This document shows, in pieces, positions 35,013 through 46,000 of a DNA stretch of 64,000 nt. Within the stretch, counting starts at the first letter, position 1, and every line of letters starts with the position of its first letter. This stretch comes from Hericium rajendrae (taxonomy: Eukaryota > Basidiomycota > Agaricomycetes > Russulales > Hericiaceae). The notes under the pieces were generated by a model that was not told the origin of the DNA, ran no database searches, and saw only the letters and a list, made by a program, of their open reading frames with translations. Location of the stretch: assembly GCA_033439255.1 (NCBI GenBank), contig CM065886.1, positions 124,001 to 188,000 on the forward strand, read 5' to 3'. Both the position numbers and the translations under genes were made by a program.

Positions 35013-37756
35013 CATCTGAGAAAAGGACCAGTGGTATATGGCACTATGTAGCCTATATAGCTCTGATAGGGCCATAGGAGTCCCCTTTTCTACATAGCTA
35101 CTCCATAGTAGTGAGGTAATCTATATAGAGCTATCATAGCATAGAGTATGAGCTATCATAGTTATCATAGCTACTATAGTATATAATGACTATCATAGCT
35201 ATGTCAGCTATGTGGTATATCTCGATTATTATACCATGTCTAGCTAGTAAGGTTGCTATCTACTCTATGTCACCTCTGTCTTGTATACTGCTTAAGCATG
35301 CTCAAATTTTACAAAAATATAAAAATATATTATAAATTTCAATCTTCTTATATCTAAACATTCAAAACATCGAAAATTTAAGAGCATTATATTTCAAACA
35401 ATATTAAATTACAAAGGCTACAAGCATCACTACATATCTATGATATACTGTGGAGACTAACACTTCAAGATGAAATGACAAAACATACAAAGATAAGATA
35501 AGATAAGATTTAAAGATCAGATAAGATAGATAAAAAAATATAAGATAAGACTTACTTCATAGATAAGAAAAAGCGAAAATAATCTAAAGGCAAAGTCAAC
35601 AAATTAGTATACAATAGACAAATATAAAGAAACATAAGACTTACTTAAGATAATAAAAGCGAAAAAGTAAAAGTCTACAAAGAACAGTCGGGTTAATGAA
35701 TAATAAAACAATATAGTAACATCATAACAACATACCAAATATCAGAGAGTTGAGGCAGGAGAAAAGAGAGCGACGAAAGACGAGGGATGGTAGTGGTAGG
35801 GAAGAGAGAGAGAAAGCGCGTCGCGCACGCCTTATATAGACGTGGCGATCGGAGCGTCAAATATATCTTGCCGAGACCGGGCCGGGCATTGCTGGGCATC
35901 CCGCCAGAGGCTGGCCATTAGATTTTACTGAGTCAATTTTGACACCTCCGAGCGTATCATATAGTAGGTACATACATAGCTCATTCGTTGTATTCCCACC
36001 GACTATCTGTATCTTCTCACGTTTTTAATGAATTAAACCGATTTTATTTTATTTGATAGGGTCAAAACCGCCGAACGAGAGTCGAATACTGCTGTGGCTG
36101 AAGTCGTCGCGCGACTTGTGTCTTTGCAGCACTCCCTTCATCTTCTCCTTCGTTTCCCTCTCTCTCCATACATACGGCGTCTTCAACACTCGGAAGGACT
36201 TGATAGACGGCTTGAGAGGCTAATAGGTAAGTAAAAAAAGTCTCTTTCATTCGTTTCTTGTACTAACACAGCGAGTATCGCTCGTTCACCGAGCGATACT
36301 CGTGCTTTCGTTCTTGCAACCGCACGCACCACGCCCCCATCGCCTTCGACACCCCCACGCCCACGTCCGCGAGCCCGCTGCGGCCTCGCCCTTTCGACAA
36401 CACTGTCCGCGTCGGCATCGTCGGTGCCCCGTTGCCGCGGCAATAGGGCACGACACGTCATTCGCCCGACCTCGGGCCTCCCGCGCGCTCTGCACTCCAC
36501 ACGCCCTCAACAATCCCTGCGCACCCTCAAACAGATCCGTGCGAGTCCACCGTCTCACCACCCCCGTGCACCAACACCTCCGCATCGTCGGCGACGCGCC
36601 CGCGGCCACGACATGTAGCTGCGCGTGCACGGCCATGCATGCCCGTGCGAGCACGCGCATGGCCACGTACGGTGGCCCCGACTGCGTGCACGTTCCACTC
36701 ACGAGCCCGCCACGCCCATTTCCCCGATGTCACCAACGCTGCCGTCGCTGTCGCACCTCGTTGCTGTGGCAACGAGGCGCGACTATACGTCGTTGGCCCG
36801 CCCGTCGGCATCCCTCACTCGCCCACCGCAACTCCACGCGCCCATAGCGACCCCACGCGCCCTCAACAGTCCGCATATGACCCCGGATCAGCCCTACACA
36901 CCAGCACACCCACGACGTCGACAACGTGCTCGCGGCTACGCACGCGGACTGCGCCCCAACGCGAGCGCGTGGGGTTGTACATGTCACGCGAGTGCATGCA
37001 CGGCCACACACGGGGCGCAAGCCCATGCAAGACCCCGACTACGCGCGTACGCCCCGGACGACGAAGAATCGGCCATGCCAGCGTGTACACGCAGCGCACA
37101 ATCATGCACGGCCTGCGAGCGCGCGCACGGCGCTGCACGGCCCACATGGTGGTGCACAAGCCCTACAGGGCGTGCGCAGGCCACGGCATCGCGCGCACCC
37201 CTCGCACGCCCGACAGCGTGCGCCGATAGGCAACGCACATGTCCCAGACGACATGGGCATGGGCATGCCAGCGTGCACCTGCCCTCGCATGCCTCAGACG
37301 GTGCGGGGCCGCCCTTGCCCGCCATCTCACGCTCCTCAACAGCCTGCGTGTGACAGTGCTGTCACCATGTTGCTGCCATGCGGGATGCGGGATTCTGTAG
37401 GGACCTTTATTTACTAGTTAGTGCTGGATTTCGTAGCCTCATTGCCTGTAGTAGTCTACATTTTAATATAAGAAAATTTCGACTTGAATGTCTCAGCTAT
37501 CTAGGTGACTTATCTTAAGGTCTGTAGTAGCCATAGTAATCATAGCATCCCTTGGTAAGTATCATAGCCCTATATATGTGACACTTCTGACTATAGAGGC
37601 TATGACACACTATGTACTTGACATACCATGCTATGGGGCCTATCATAGCTCTCATAGCTCTCCATAGCTGGACAGTCCTGCCTCATAGCATCTATAGCAC
37701 ACTGATAGGATCCATAATAGGACTTGCTGCTATATAAATTTCTCTTTTCTCAGATG
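35013..37756. mobile_element. TIR DNA transposon nested in the left LTR
   Basis: Bounded by a perfect 13-bp inverted repeat CATCTGAGAAAAG ... CTTTTCTCAGATG, absent from the right LTR, with AA (or AAC, if the first C is flank) duplicated. Subtracting it makes the left LTR exactly 2,225 bp. Both ends (about 35030-35290 and 37480-37740) are packed with short motifs such as CTATCATAG and ATAGCTAT, typical subterminal repeats of CACTA-like elements. The middle changes from AT-rich with AGATAAGATAAG runs (35490-35560) to a GC-rich core (36280-37330). No transposase domain is recognised, so it is probably non-autonomous. Confidence 0.85.
36280..37330. other. GC-rich core of the nested transposon
   Basis: About 1 kb of sequence rich in CGCGC, CACGC and GCATG, open in several frames at once simply because stops are rare. 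No domain is recognisable. The composition break on both sides suggests a captured fragment from elsewhere in the genome. Confidence 0.4.
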
Positions 37757-37764
37757 AACGCATC

Positions 37765-39021
37765 ATGGCCTGGTTCGATTCTCTTCTTAATCCTGCTCCA
37801 GAACCTCGCCGGCCTGCTCCCACTGAGAATCTCCCTCCTCTCTTCCTAGCAGTTCATCATGATTCCCTGCGAAGCGTCACTACCGAGAGACTCAATTTTT
37901 ACCTCGGAAGGAATCTCATCACTGCCAACCCTAGATACTGTCTAACGGTTCTCGACGGGCCAGAGCCACCTGACCCTCGACGAATTCTTGAAGGTATGCA
38001 GGACATCGCCGACCAGATATCCATCGCTGCACATCGTCAGGAGCAGGAGATCGAGACCGAACTCGTCTTTGATGACCGTTCCTTTGTAACGTTGACTGAT
38101 ACGGATGTAGGGGACCTCCGACTGGAGGTAGAAAGGCATGAGAATGACGACATCCCCAGCATCATGGCCACTGCATTCCCTGCCACGCTCTCTGCTGCCC
38201 AATTCCCTCCTTCCATTCCGGCCACTCCGAGCGCTCCCGCGTTAGCTCCACCCCCGCCTACGCCAACACTTCCTGAGATCAGTACCGACCCGATGTTCCA
38301 TGCCCCCGGTATCATCACCATTATTCCCGAAGGGCTCTTCGGCCACGTCTATGCTCGACAGTTCCATCAGTGCACCGGCTACGTCTGGGCCCCCTCCTCT
38401 GTTGATCTCCCTTTTAACTTCATGACCATCCGGCTCATCACCGGAAACCTGCATTTCCCCTGGATCTCAGTTGTTAAGCCGATGATGCCCATTCGCAAAG
38501 GCCAGTTCATCTTGTTGATCTCGGACATCGAAGGATCCTGCGCCTATGGTGCTATCAAGGAACTCCTCTCAGTGACGGATACCTGGGCCGTTTGGAGAGT
38601 AAGACGTATGAAGGTTGTGGACGATCTCGGGCCTGATTGGGGGGAGGAGCCAGCCAGCCCTGATCCCGATTCCACTTATGGATCTGGGTGCATCACCATG
38701 GTCGTGCCACATCATTGGTGCATCGGAGAAGGAAGAGAGAGGCAGAGGCTTACCAGAGACGGAGGAGAGGCAAAGGATCGGCTCAAGCCTTACGATCCAC
38801 TGGACCTTTTCCACTGCGTATACGAGGCCTCCACATATGCGACATCCTACAGCGGCCACTGCGAGCCTGCAGTCTTTGATCACATGCGCAAGGCCTGTCA
38901 GATCAAGAAGATCGCCATCGAGGCTGGAACTGCAAGGATGGATGTCGATGTAAAGGAGTGGGTTCGGAACGAGCCTCCTCGGGCCGAGTTTCATCCGACC
39001 ATAGGAGACCCTTACGCCTAA
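37765..39021 (+). CDS. LTR-encoded 418-codon protein (left copy)
   Basis: Starts MAWFDSLLNPAPEPRRP and ends EFHPTIGDPYA. Visible features are a proline-rich middle (APALAPPPPTPTLPEI), then a more globular C-terminal half with GYVWAPSSVDLPFNFMTIRL, PIRKGQFILLISDIEGS and DLGPDWGEE. No signal peptide, membrane helix or known domain. It lies in U3, upstream of the LTR TATA box, so it would sit at the 3' end of the element's RNA. The long open frame in both LTR copies argues for selection, but the two copies are too young to prove it. Confidence 0.6.
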   Translation: MAWFDSLLNPAPEPRRPAPTENLPPLFLAVHHDSLRSVTTERLNFYLGRNLITANPRYCLTVLDGPEPPDPRRILEGMQDIADQISIAAHRQEQEIETELVFDDRSFVTLTDTDVGDLRLEVERHENDDIPSIMATAFPATLSAAQFPPSIPATPSAPALAPPPPTPTLPEISTDPMFHAPGIITIIPEGLFGHVYARQFHQCTGYVWAPSSVDLPFNFMTIRLITGNLHFPWISVVKPMMPIRKGQFILLISDIEGSCAYGAIKELLSVTDTWAVWRVRRMKVVDDLGPDWGEEPASPDPDSTYGSGCITMVVPHHWCIGEGRERQRLTRDGGEAKDRLKPYDPLDLFHCVYEASTYATSYSGHCEPAVFDHMRKACQIKKIAIEAGTARMDVDVKEWVRNEPPRAEFHPTIGDPYA

Positions 39022-39125
39022 AAGGGACTGGTCATGTTCTTTGTCGTATGTTTCCTGCACTCTGTCTTCGTTGTGATGCTACATCACCTATGTTCTCTCA
39101 TTTTCCTTTTGATTTGTTTGGTCTC

Positions 39126-39262
39126 TGACTCATACATCTGAGCGTTGACTCATTATGACTCTTACCTTCGTTTGACTCTTCCTGACTCACTATCCTGACC
39201 GACTCATCTCCTAGTCACCTACTTCGACTCACCCTTACTATACATGACTAGGAATGACTCAC
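39126..39262 (+). promoter_or_regulatory. TGACTCA cluster in U3 (left LTR)
   Basis: Four exact TGACTCA and at least four near matches (GACTCA, TGACTCT) within 140 bp, about 60 bp ahead of the TATA box. TGACTCA is the binding core of Gcn4/AP-1-type bZIP factors, which in fungi respond to amino-acid starvation. Likely the LTR enhancer; regulation by a Gcn4/Cpc1 homolog is inferred. Confidence 0.5.
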
Positions 39263-39322
39263 TCGTTTCATCTATCCCTTTTGATACATTTCATACCCGC
39301 GCAGCCATAGGAGCTCTTAGGG

Positions 39323-39330
39323 TATATAAA
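39323..39330 (+). promoter_or_regulatory. TATA box of the left LTR
   Basis: TATATAAA inside GGGTATATAAAGGCTGCTCC, with the same sequence at 52046-52053 in the right LTR. It sets the U3/R limit a little downstream. Confidence 0.6.
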
Positions 39331-40141
39331 GGCTGCTCCTGTAACACCAAATTCAAGTATCTTTGCCCCCAGTTTGTACATCAGAATCCTCTAAGGTTCT
39401 CATCTACAATCAAATCCTGGTCAAGTTGCTTCACAAGCACTTTCAATCCACGTTATTCTACGAATTCACGTTGACGTCCAATCCACGAAGATACGAATCC
39501 AAGCAGTTATCATTCCACGTATACGCACGTCCAGTCCAATCATCAATATTCACGTCCTACGAGTCATCGTACTTTTGATCATTGTCCATCAAGTGACAGT
39601 GTTCTACGAACTTCTTCATCGCATCGCATACCCTCGACCTCCGTCTCCCACAGCCATAATCCTTGGCAAGTCGGATTCACACCGGAAGTAGAAGACAAAT
39701 CCATCCCTCATCGAACAACTAGGAGTTCTCGGAAAAGTTACCAGAAAACCCAGACACCCCTAGGTCGGAAACCGCTTTTCCGCGCGACATCATTGGAGCC
39801 CACCGCGAGGGAGTCGGTTTGTTCTTCTGACTGGTAAACAATTCGAAAGCCAGGAACACGGCTTCATCATCGTTCAGCTTATACCGTGCCCCATCACCAT
39901 CTGGATCTTCTGATACCGAAGTCCCGTCCAGAAGATCGACTCCGACAACACTCGCATCAGATCTCATCAGTTCTCCAAGCTCTCTAAACCCAACGTCCGG
40001 CTCAAGTGAAGCAGGAATCAGTACCCTTCCATCATCAGGATCATCACCGAGTTCGGTACCTCTGAGTACCCTTTCAAACTCTCCACCATCTGCAGGAGCA
40101 TCAATCTCGCCAGTCGGGAGCCCTGCTTCTCATCCTAGTCC

Positions 40142-40270
40142 AGTCCAGAATCCACCCGATTTATCCCTAGTTACTCCACTACCGCCATCACCTCCGTCCA
40201 CACCCCTGATCCAGAATCCACCCGATTTATCCCTAGTTACTCCACTACCGCCATCACCTCCGCCTACACC
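40142..40270 (+). repeat. Tandem duplication before gag
   Basis: A unit of about 65 bp beginning CCAGAATCCACCCGATTTAT is repeated twice in tandem in the leader region of the gypsy element. Confidence 0.7.
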
Positions 40271-40286
40271 ACCGATCCTAGCCACA

Positions 40287-41264
40287 ATGAACGTGAATAT
40301 CCCAGCAGGACAGGGTATCGGTCCAGCAGTGAATCCAAATATAGGAGGTGCACCTGTAGCTCCAGCAGGACAAGGAGTCCAGCCACAAGCTGGGCAAGGT
40401 GCTCAAGCTCAGGTTGGCCAGGGAATGCAACCCCAAGCAGTAGCCCCAGTACCGTCAATCTTGACTCTCCCCCTTCCAGGAACGAAGAATGCCCCGATCA
40501 AATTCAAGGGAGAGTACAATTATGTGGAGAAGTTCGTAGACCACTTCGAGCGGCTGTGCAATCAGAACAATGTTGTCCTAGATGCTGAAAAATGTGTATC
40601 TATCACTCAGTACTGTTCACGAGAAGTCACCGAGTTCATCGAGGGTCTGGAGAGTTATCGAGCGAACAATTGGAACAATCTCAAGTCTGATCTGCTCAAA
40701 TATTATGACACAGACCTATATGACCAGCGATTTAAGAAGAGGGACCTAGCAAAGTACATCAGCCAAACTAAACGTAAGAGGATGGGGAACCTAGCCTCTT
40801 GGAAGAAGTACACCCGGGGATTCGTCAAGATTGCAGGATGGCTCCTCCAGAAAAACAAAATCACGCAAGCAGAGCATGCAGCATTCTTTTGGCGAGGGAT
40901 CGGACGGGAGTTTCGCAAAATAATAGAGGCGCGATATCTGTCTTCTCATCCAAATCACAACCGTTCCCAACCCTATGACATGCAGGCAGTCGAAGTTATC
41001 GCGGAAACCATGTTGACCCGAAATCGTTTTGATGACATCCTTGATGAAAGTAGTGATGAGGACCCCACAGACTGGAGTGGGAGCGACGACTCAGAAGATG
41101 AAGACTCATCAGATGAAGATAACCGCCTCAATGAGCGCTGGCGTGGCAAGAAAGCAAGGCACAATCGCAAGAAGATGACTCCTAAAAAGAAGAGAGTCAG
41201 ATATGCAGATGATGAAGAAGTGGAATACAAAGCTCCACGGTCGAACACGCTGCCTCCACCCTGA
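40287..41264 (+). CDS. gypsy gag (capsid-like)
   Basis: 325-codon ORF. A Gly/Gln/Pro-rich start is followed by a retrotransposon gag-type helical region with YNYVEKFVDHFERLC, SITQYCSREVTEFIEG and WNNLKSDLLKYYDTD, then an acidic stretch DESSDEDPTDWSGSDD and a basic tail. Part of a fossil element. Confidence 0.75.
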   Translation: MNVNIPAGQGIGPAVNPNIGGAPVAPAGQGVQPQAGQGAQAQVGQGMQPQAVAPVPSILTLPLPGTKNAPIKFKGEYNYVEKFVDHFERLCNQNNVVLDAEKCVSITQYCSREVTEFIEGLESYRANNWNNLKSDLLKYYDTDLYDQRFKKRDLAKYISQTKRKRMGNLASWKKYTRGFVKIAGWLLQKNKITQAEHAAFFWRGIGREFRKIIEARYLSSHPNHNRSQPYDMQAVEVIAETMLTRNRFDDILDESSDEDPTDWSGSDDSEDEDSSDEDNRLNERWRGKKARHNRKKMTPKKKRVRYADDEEVEYKAPRSNTLPPP

Positions 41265-41288
41265 CAAGCCCCAAATAATCAAGACACC

Positions 41289-42065
41289 ATGGAAGACCTG
41301 ATCCAGCAACTCAGTCAGCTCAGCATCAATGACCCTCAGTATGCAATGGTTTATTACAGGGCCTTACGGTTGGACAAGATCATAACTGAAATTATGCCAC
41401 CTCCAGCAGTAAAGGGCCAGGGGGCAGCTCTGAATGCTGAGCCCAGACGGCTACCCACTCCACCTCCAAGAACCCCATGGCCGAGAGACCCACCTCCACA
41501 CATGGGAAACAATAATTCAGGAGGATCTGGGAGCACCACATTCCCACCCAACCGCAGAAATGAGATGACTTGCTATGGATGCGGAGACCAAGGACATGGA
41601 CTGAATAACTGCAGAAGGTTGGAAGAATTAATCAGCCAAGGAACATTAGCCCGTGATGCTCAGAGAAGGATCACCCATGGGAACAGAGCCTTTATTAGAC
41701 GATTCCAAGATGAAACAATCATCGCAGCAGCAGCGCGAGAGCGGGCTGAACAACAAGCACCTGCGCAAAGCACACCGATCGCACGAACAAACCTGATTCA
41801 GGTGATCGAGTATGAGCGAGAATCTGATGATGAAGATGGAGGAGTGTTTTTGATGGCAGGAGATATCGATGAGGAAGACTATTTGGCCTATCCCGTGGAA
41901 CGATCCCCAAAGAGCACTTCACAAGCTCGGCGAACCACCTTTGATGGAGTATATCCTCCAAAGAGACCTGCAACAGTAAAACCCTCTGGGAAGGCTACGG
42001 GAAGTATGCCTACACCCAAGAATGTGCCTCGTACTTCTCAGGCCCCACGAATTCCAGGCGAATGA
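41289..42065 (+). CDS. gypsy zinc-knuckle region
   Basis: Contains one CCHC knuckle, CYGCGDQGHGLNNC, the nucleic-acid-binding motif of gag polyproteins, in a Pro/Arg-rich context. Confidence 0.7.
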   Translation: MEDLIQQLSQLSINDPQYAMVYYRALRLDKIITEIMPPPAVKGQGAALNAEPRRLPTPPPRTPWPRDPPPHMGNNNSGGSGSTTFPPNRRNEMTCYGCGDQGHGLNNCRRLEELISQGTLARDAQRRITHGNRAFIRRFQDETIIAAAARERAEQQAPAQSTPIARTNLIQVIEYERESDDEDGGVFLMAGDIDEEDYLAYPVERSPKSTSQARRTTFDGVYPPKRPATVKPSGKATGSMPTPKNVPRTSQAPRIPGE

Positions 42066-42155
42066 GTAGGACATCCAAGAAATGGTCCTATTACGCGAAG
42101 TTCAAGGAATGAGGAAAAGGGAAAGGCACCAGAGCCACGCACAGAACGTGAGGAT

Positions 42156-43060
42156 GTGCCAATGGACTGGCGAGCAACCAATGTGGATTCGGACTCTGAT
42201 GAAGAAGACCCATTGGACAAGAAGAGGAGAGAAATGAAAGGAAAGCCGCTCATCCCACGCGTCGAGCCGAGCCCTAGTAATCCGTCCGGACAGCAGCCCA
42301 TCGATACTCAGGATCGGCTGTTTGATCCTGGAGACGATGACCAGATCATGGAAGATGTAACTCCAGCCACTGCACAGTTGAAACGGGTCAAGCCATCAGC
42401 TAGTGCAAAAGGAGAAAATGAGAGGAGAAAGCCTGCACCTCGCAAATCCGCTATATCGGTGGATCCATCACAAGTAGTTAAACAAATGCTGCGTACGCCC
42501 ATTCAGCTCTCCATTGGTGACTTGTTAGGATCCTCATCGGAAATCCAATCTGTCTTGTCCGAAAGCATGAAAAAGCGAAATCAAACAATGAATACTACAA
42601 TAATGGGAGAAGGAGCTGGTGTACATTCGCTTTTTCGGCCACCCCGAGGACCTTTGATTAAGGTACAATTTCAATATCGGGAAAAGGACATAACAGGCAT
42701 CATCGACACTGGCTCTCAGCTCAATACTCTAAGTCTTGAAGCTTGGAGAAAAAAAGGTCCGTTTACCCATTGACTTGAACCAGAAGATAGAGATGCACGA
42801 TGCAAACGGGGGAACGGGTCAACTCATTGGCTTAGTCCGAAAAGTGCCCCTGTCTTTCGGCGAAGTAACAACTAAAGCGGACTTGTATATTGGGGAACAG
42901 GTACCATTCGAGATGCTGCTGGGAAGGCCATGGCAAAGAGGAAATTTAGTCTCGATTGATGAACGAGAAGACGGGACTTACCTCGTACAGAAAGATCCCG
43001 AGCAGCCCGACCGAGCCCTATGGGAAGTGCTAGTCGAAGAAGAAACAGCGCACTTTGGAC
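42156..43060 (+). CDS. gypsy aspartic protease region
   Basis: The active-site motif IIDTGSQLNTLS lies near 42705, and the flap/second half with VPFEMLLGRPWQRGN near 42900, together the usual retropepsin-like unit of gypsy elements. Confidence 0.7.
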
Positions 43061-46000
43061 CATTTTTGGTGGAGGCAAGTGACCCTCGAGAAAACACAGA
43101 CGTTAGGACCTACTTTGCGAGCATCGGGGGATCAACGTACCCTGTTGTCGGTGAAACAACTCAAACTCGACTTTGGAACGATGAAGACGAAGCTCTGAAT
43201 GCAGAGGTCATGGTCACTGAAAGTGATGGTACCGTCTCAGACACGAGAAACAGAGTTGCTGCTGATTTGCCTGATCCCGGCAAAGACTCGGCGCATGCGG
43301 TGGATCGAGTCAGAGGCGAAGTCGGCAGGACGAAAAACCATGGAAGAGCGTACCTTGGAATATCCAAAATTGGTGCCCCTGTCCGCGAAAGTGCACTTGA
43401 CAGCTTGAAGCATCGAGCACCTCTGGCGATCGGTGAAGTCGTGAGGATACAGCTCGAAAATCAAGGAATTAATGTGTCGAATAGTGAAAGCAAGACGCGA
43501 GACGAACGCACCTCGAAGGATAAAGAGATCGAAGATACTAAGGGGAGCGAGGGGACGCGCCATGCCACCGATGAACGCGGAAATGCGTTCACTCGGAAAA
43601 CAGTAATAGAAACGTGTTACGACGACTTAGGGGGGAAAACACGGCCCTTGAGTGATAAGGAAAGCGCCGCCCATCCAGAACAAAAGAGCGATGATCGCAG
43701 GACTATGGCGCGATCCTGCGAGGACGGAATCCACTCGCCAAATGGCGAAGGAGAACCATGGGCAGAATATAACTTGGGAAATGAGCCTGACAGGCTCGCT
43801 GACGCGAATAACTTGGCACGTTATAGCGCTAGTGACGCGAGCCATGCGCGAGATTGGGGAAACATCAGAAGGTCAGACTTCGAAGAATGGGAGAAGCAGG
43901 GACTCACCTTTGCGAACAACGTGTCCGCCGAAATGGGGAAAGTCGCAGATAGCCCGCCCGGGTCTCGAACCTGCGTTACCAAGGAGTCCTTGCAGAGGGT
44001 CGAAAGCCCAGTGAAAGGAAAGCATGTTTCGGGAAATATGAGCATGCTGCGCAATGTCGGAATCGAGTCAGCACAATGCGCCGCTCATGGAAAGACCTGC
44101 TCGCAAGACAGAAACGGCGAAGTTAGTCTCTCAGGACGCGGGAAAGAACGCCGCGGGATACTCACCGCGGACAGGGAGATCCGTCGTTTTGGTGGTACGA
44201 CGGGCGAAATAGGCTGTGTCGCGGGGATTGTGGGCAGGCCGCAAGGGCGTAGTGAGGAGGGTTACACCTCCGGGGCTGGGAAGAACCGAGAAAACGTGAT
44301 AATCCGAGCTGACAAGCTCGAGGTCTCCTCAAGCACGAGCAAGGAATTAGAAGACGACGTTCAGTATATAAAGGCGCGATCAAACAGAAAAACGTACTCA
44401 CCTCAGGTTCCAGCATCCTCATCGCTCCCGCGCCAACCATCACTCTTACTCCTCGAAACTCCATCCTCCCTATACGTGATGGGCAGCGAATTACGCGTAT
44501 GCCCCATCATGAGCAGCCCGCTTCGAGGTATTCTCCCCTCTGTCACGTCAGAGAACGTTCGAGGACTTACCCTAGAATCAGACGTGAATGGAGCGGACTA
44601 CCACGAGCTCCTTGGCGTCCTCCAGCGTGCGAAAGCACGATTTACTGAAATTCGTGACGCGGGAGATCTCCACGGCACGACCGTAGTCACCGACAAAGGT
44701 ATCGTTGCAGGGATGGGCACAGAAGGACATGCAGGCCTTCCCTACATCGACATGGCGCTCGTCAACAGCGAGCTCCGAGTCCACTTACCTGGAGTGGGGA
44801 ATTGTGCCCATTACATCGGCCACGGCATAATGCGGTATTACCTGGACGAGCTCATCACCGAAAGGACGCGGGAGCTCAAATCGGACGATGACGACGAAGC
44901 TCCGGACCGCGGACACGAGTGGTCCTTTCAAGACCTTCGGCCCTTTCGTGAGAGATCGGGTGTCGTCAGCGCCAGCACCCCTCCCGAGACGGATCCTGCA
45001 CCCTCTCTTAACTCCAGCCCCACGGGAGGTCTCACTTACCCTCCCGAACCCCTCAGAACTCCCGAAGCCTACGCCGCACTCGATCATTACCCCGCATCAG
45101 TGAATTTTTCTTTCGGCCTTCCTCCGGCGGGATCCCCTTCGCTCGACGGCACCTGCACGCAAGTTCCACCCCCGACTGGAAAGCTCGCTCACGCGCTCAC
45201 CTGGGCACAAGCTGCGCAAGATCAAGAGGAGGACGTTGAAGGCGCTGGAGCTGAGGGAGAGGATTTGGTGGAAAAGGGAGGACGGCTCAGTGGGTCCGAT
45301 TCCGCAGGATCGTCCTGCCCGTCTCTCGAGTCCATCGCGAGCGACGAGATCGACGCATTAGTATTCGGTCTAGGGCATCTTCGCGAAGGTACGCTCGAGA
45401 AGATTACTGAGCTATACCGCGACGCCGGTATCGCTATTCCCCCGCCCGACACCACCTACAAAGTCGAGTCAATGCTGGCTCTCCTCACCCCTACCATCCT
45501 CGATGAGATTCGACGCACGACCGCCGATTCTGACACCACGTCCGAGTCCTCTGCGAGCGACGACTCTCTGCCCCAGGTAGTCATACCTGTCACCCCGCCT
45601 TCTCCCGACACACGCTCCCGAATCGAGGCCTACATCGCGACTCACGTCGGATCGGATGCCGACATATCCGAAACGCAGTCCACTATGTCCATTGCCTCGA
45701 GCCGCGAATACAGGACGGCCATGGAGATCGACGCGCAGGACGATTCCGACGAGGAACGCGCTGTCGAACTAACGGAAGCCCTCGATCAGCAAACCGACGA
45801 CACCCCCAGCAGGTTCGACAGCGACCATGTCTATCCCGTCAACCCTCAGATCTCACTCCCAGGATTTCGTGCTCAAGCCGACGGGTCAGCGCGCGCAGAT
45901 TCGCTCACCTACCCCCACTCCTTCATGGGATTGAAGCCCACAACTTTCATCACCGGCGAGCTTCGCGACCGCTTTCTCGTACCCGACCTCATCGCGCTCG

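Larger units (their letters stand above)
34819..39789 (+). repeat. Left LTR (interrupted)
   Basis: 2,225 bp of LTR plus a 2,744-bp insertion and its 2-bp duplication. It carries a 418-codon ORF (37765-39021), a TGACTCA cluster (39126-39262) and a TATA box at 39323-39330. Confidence 0.9.

Noticed and set aside
36302-37417. Several overlapping open frames of 160-240 codons
   Set aside because: Open in several frames on both strands at once because of GC bias; no domain. Treated as the non-coding core of the nested transposon.
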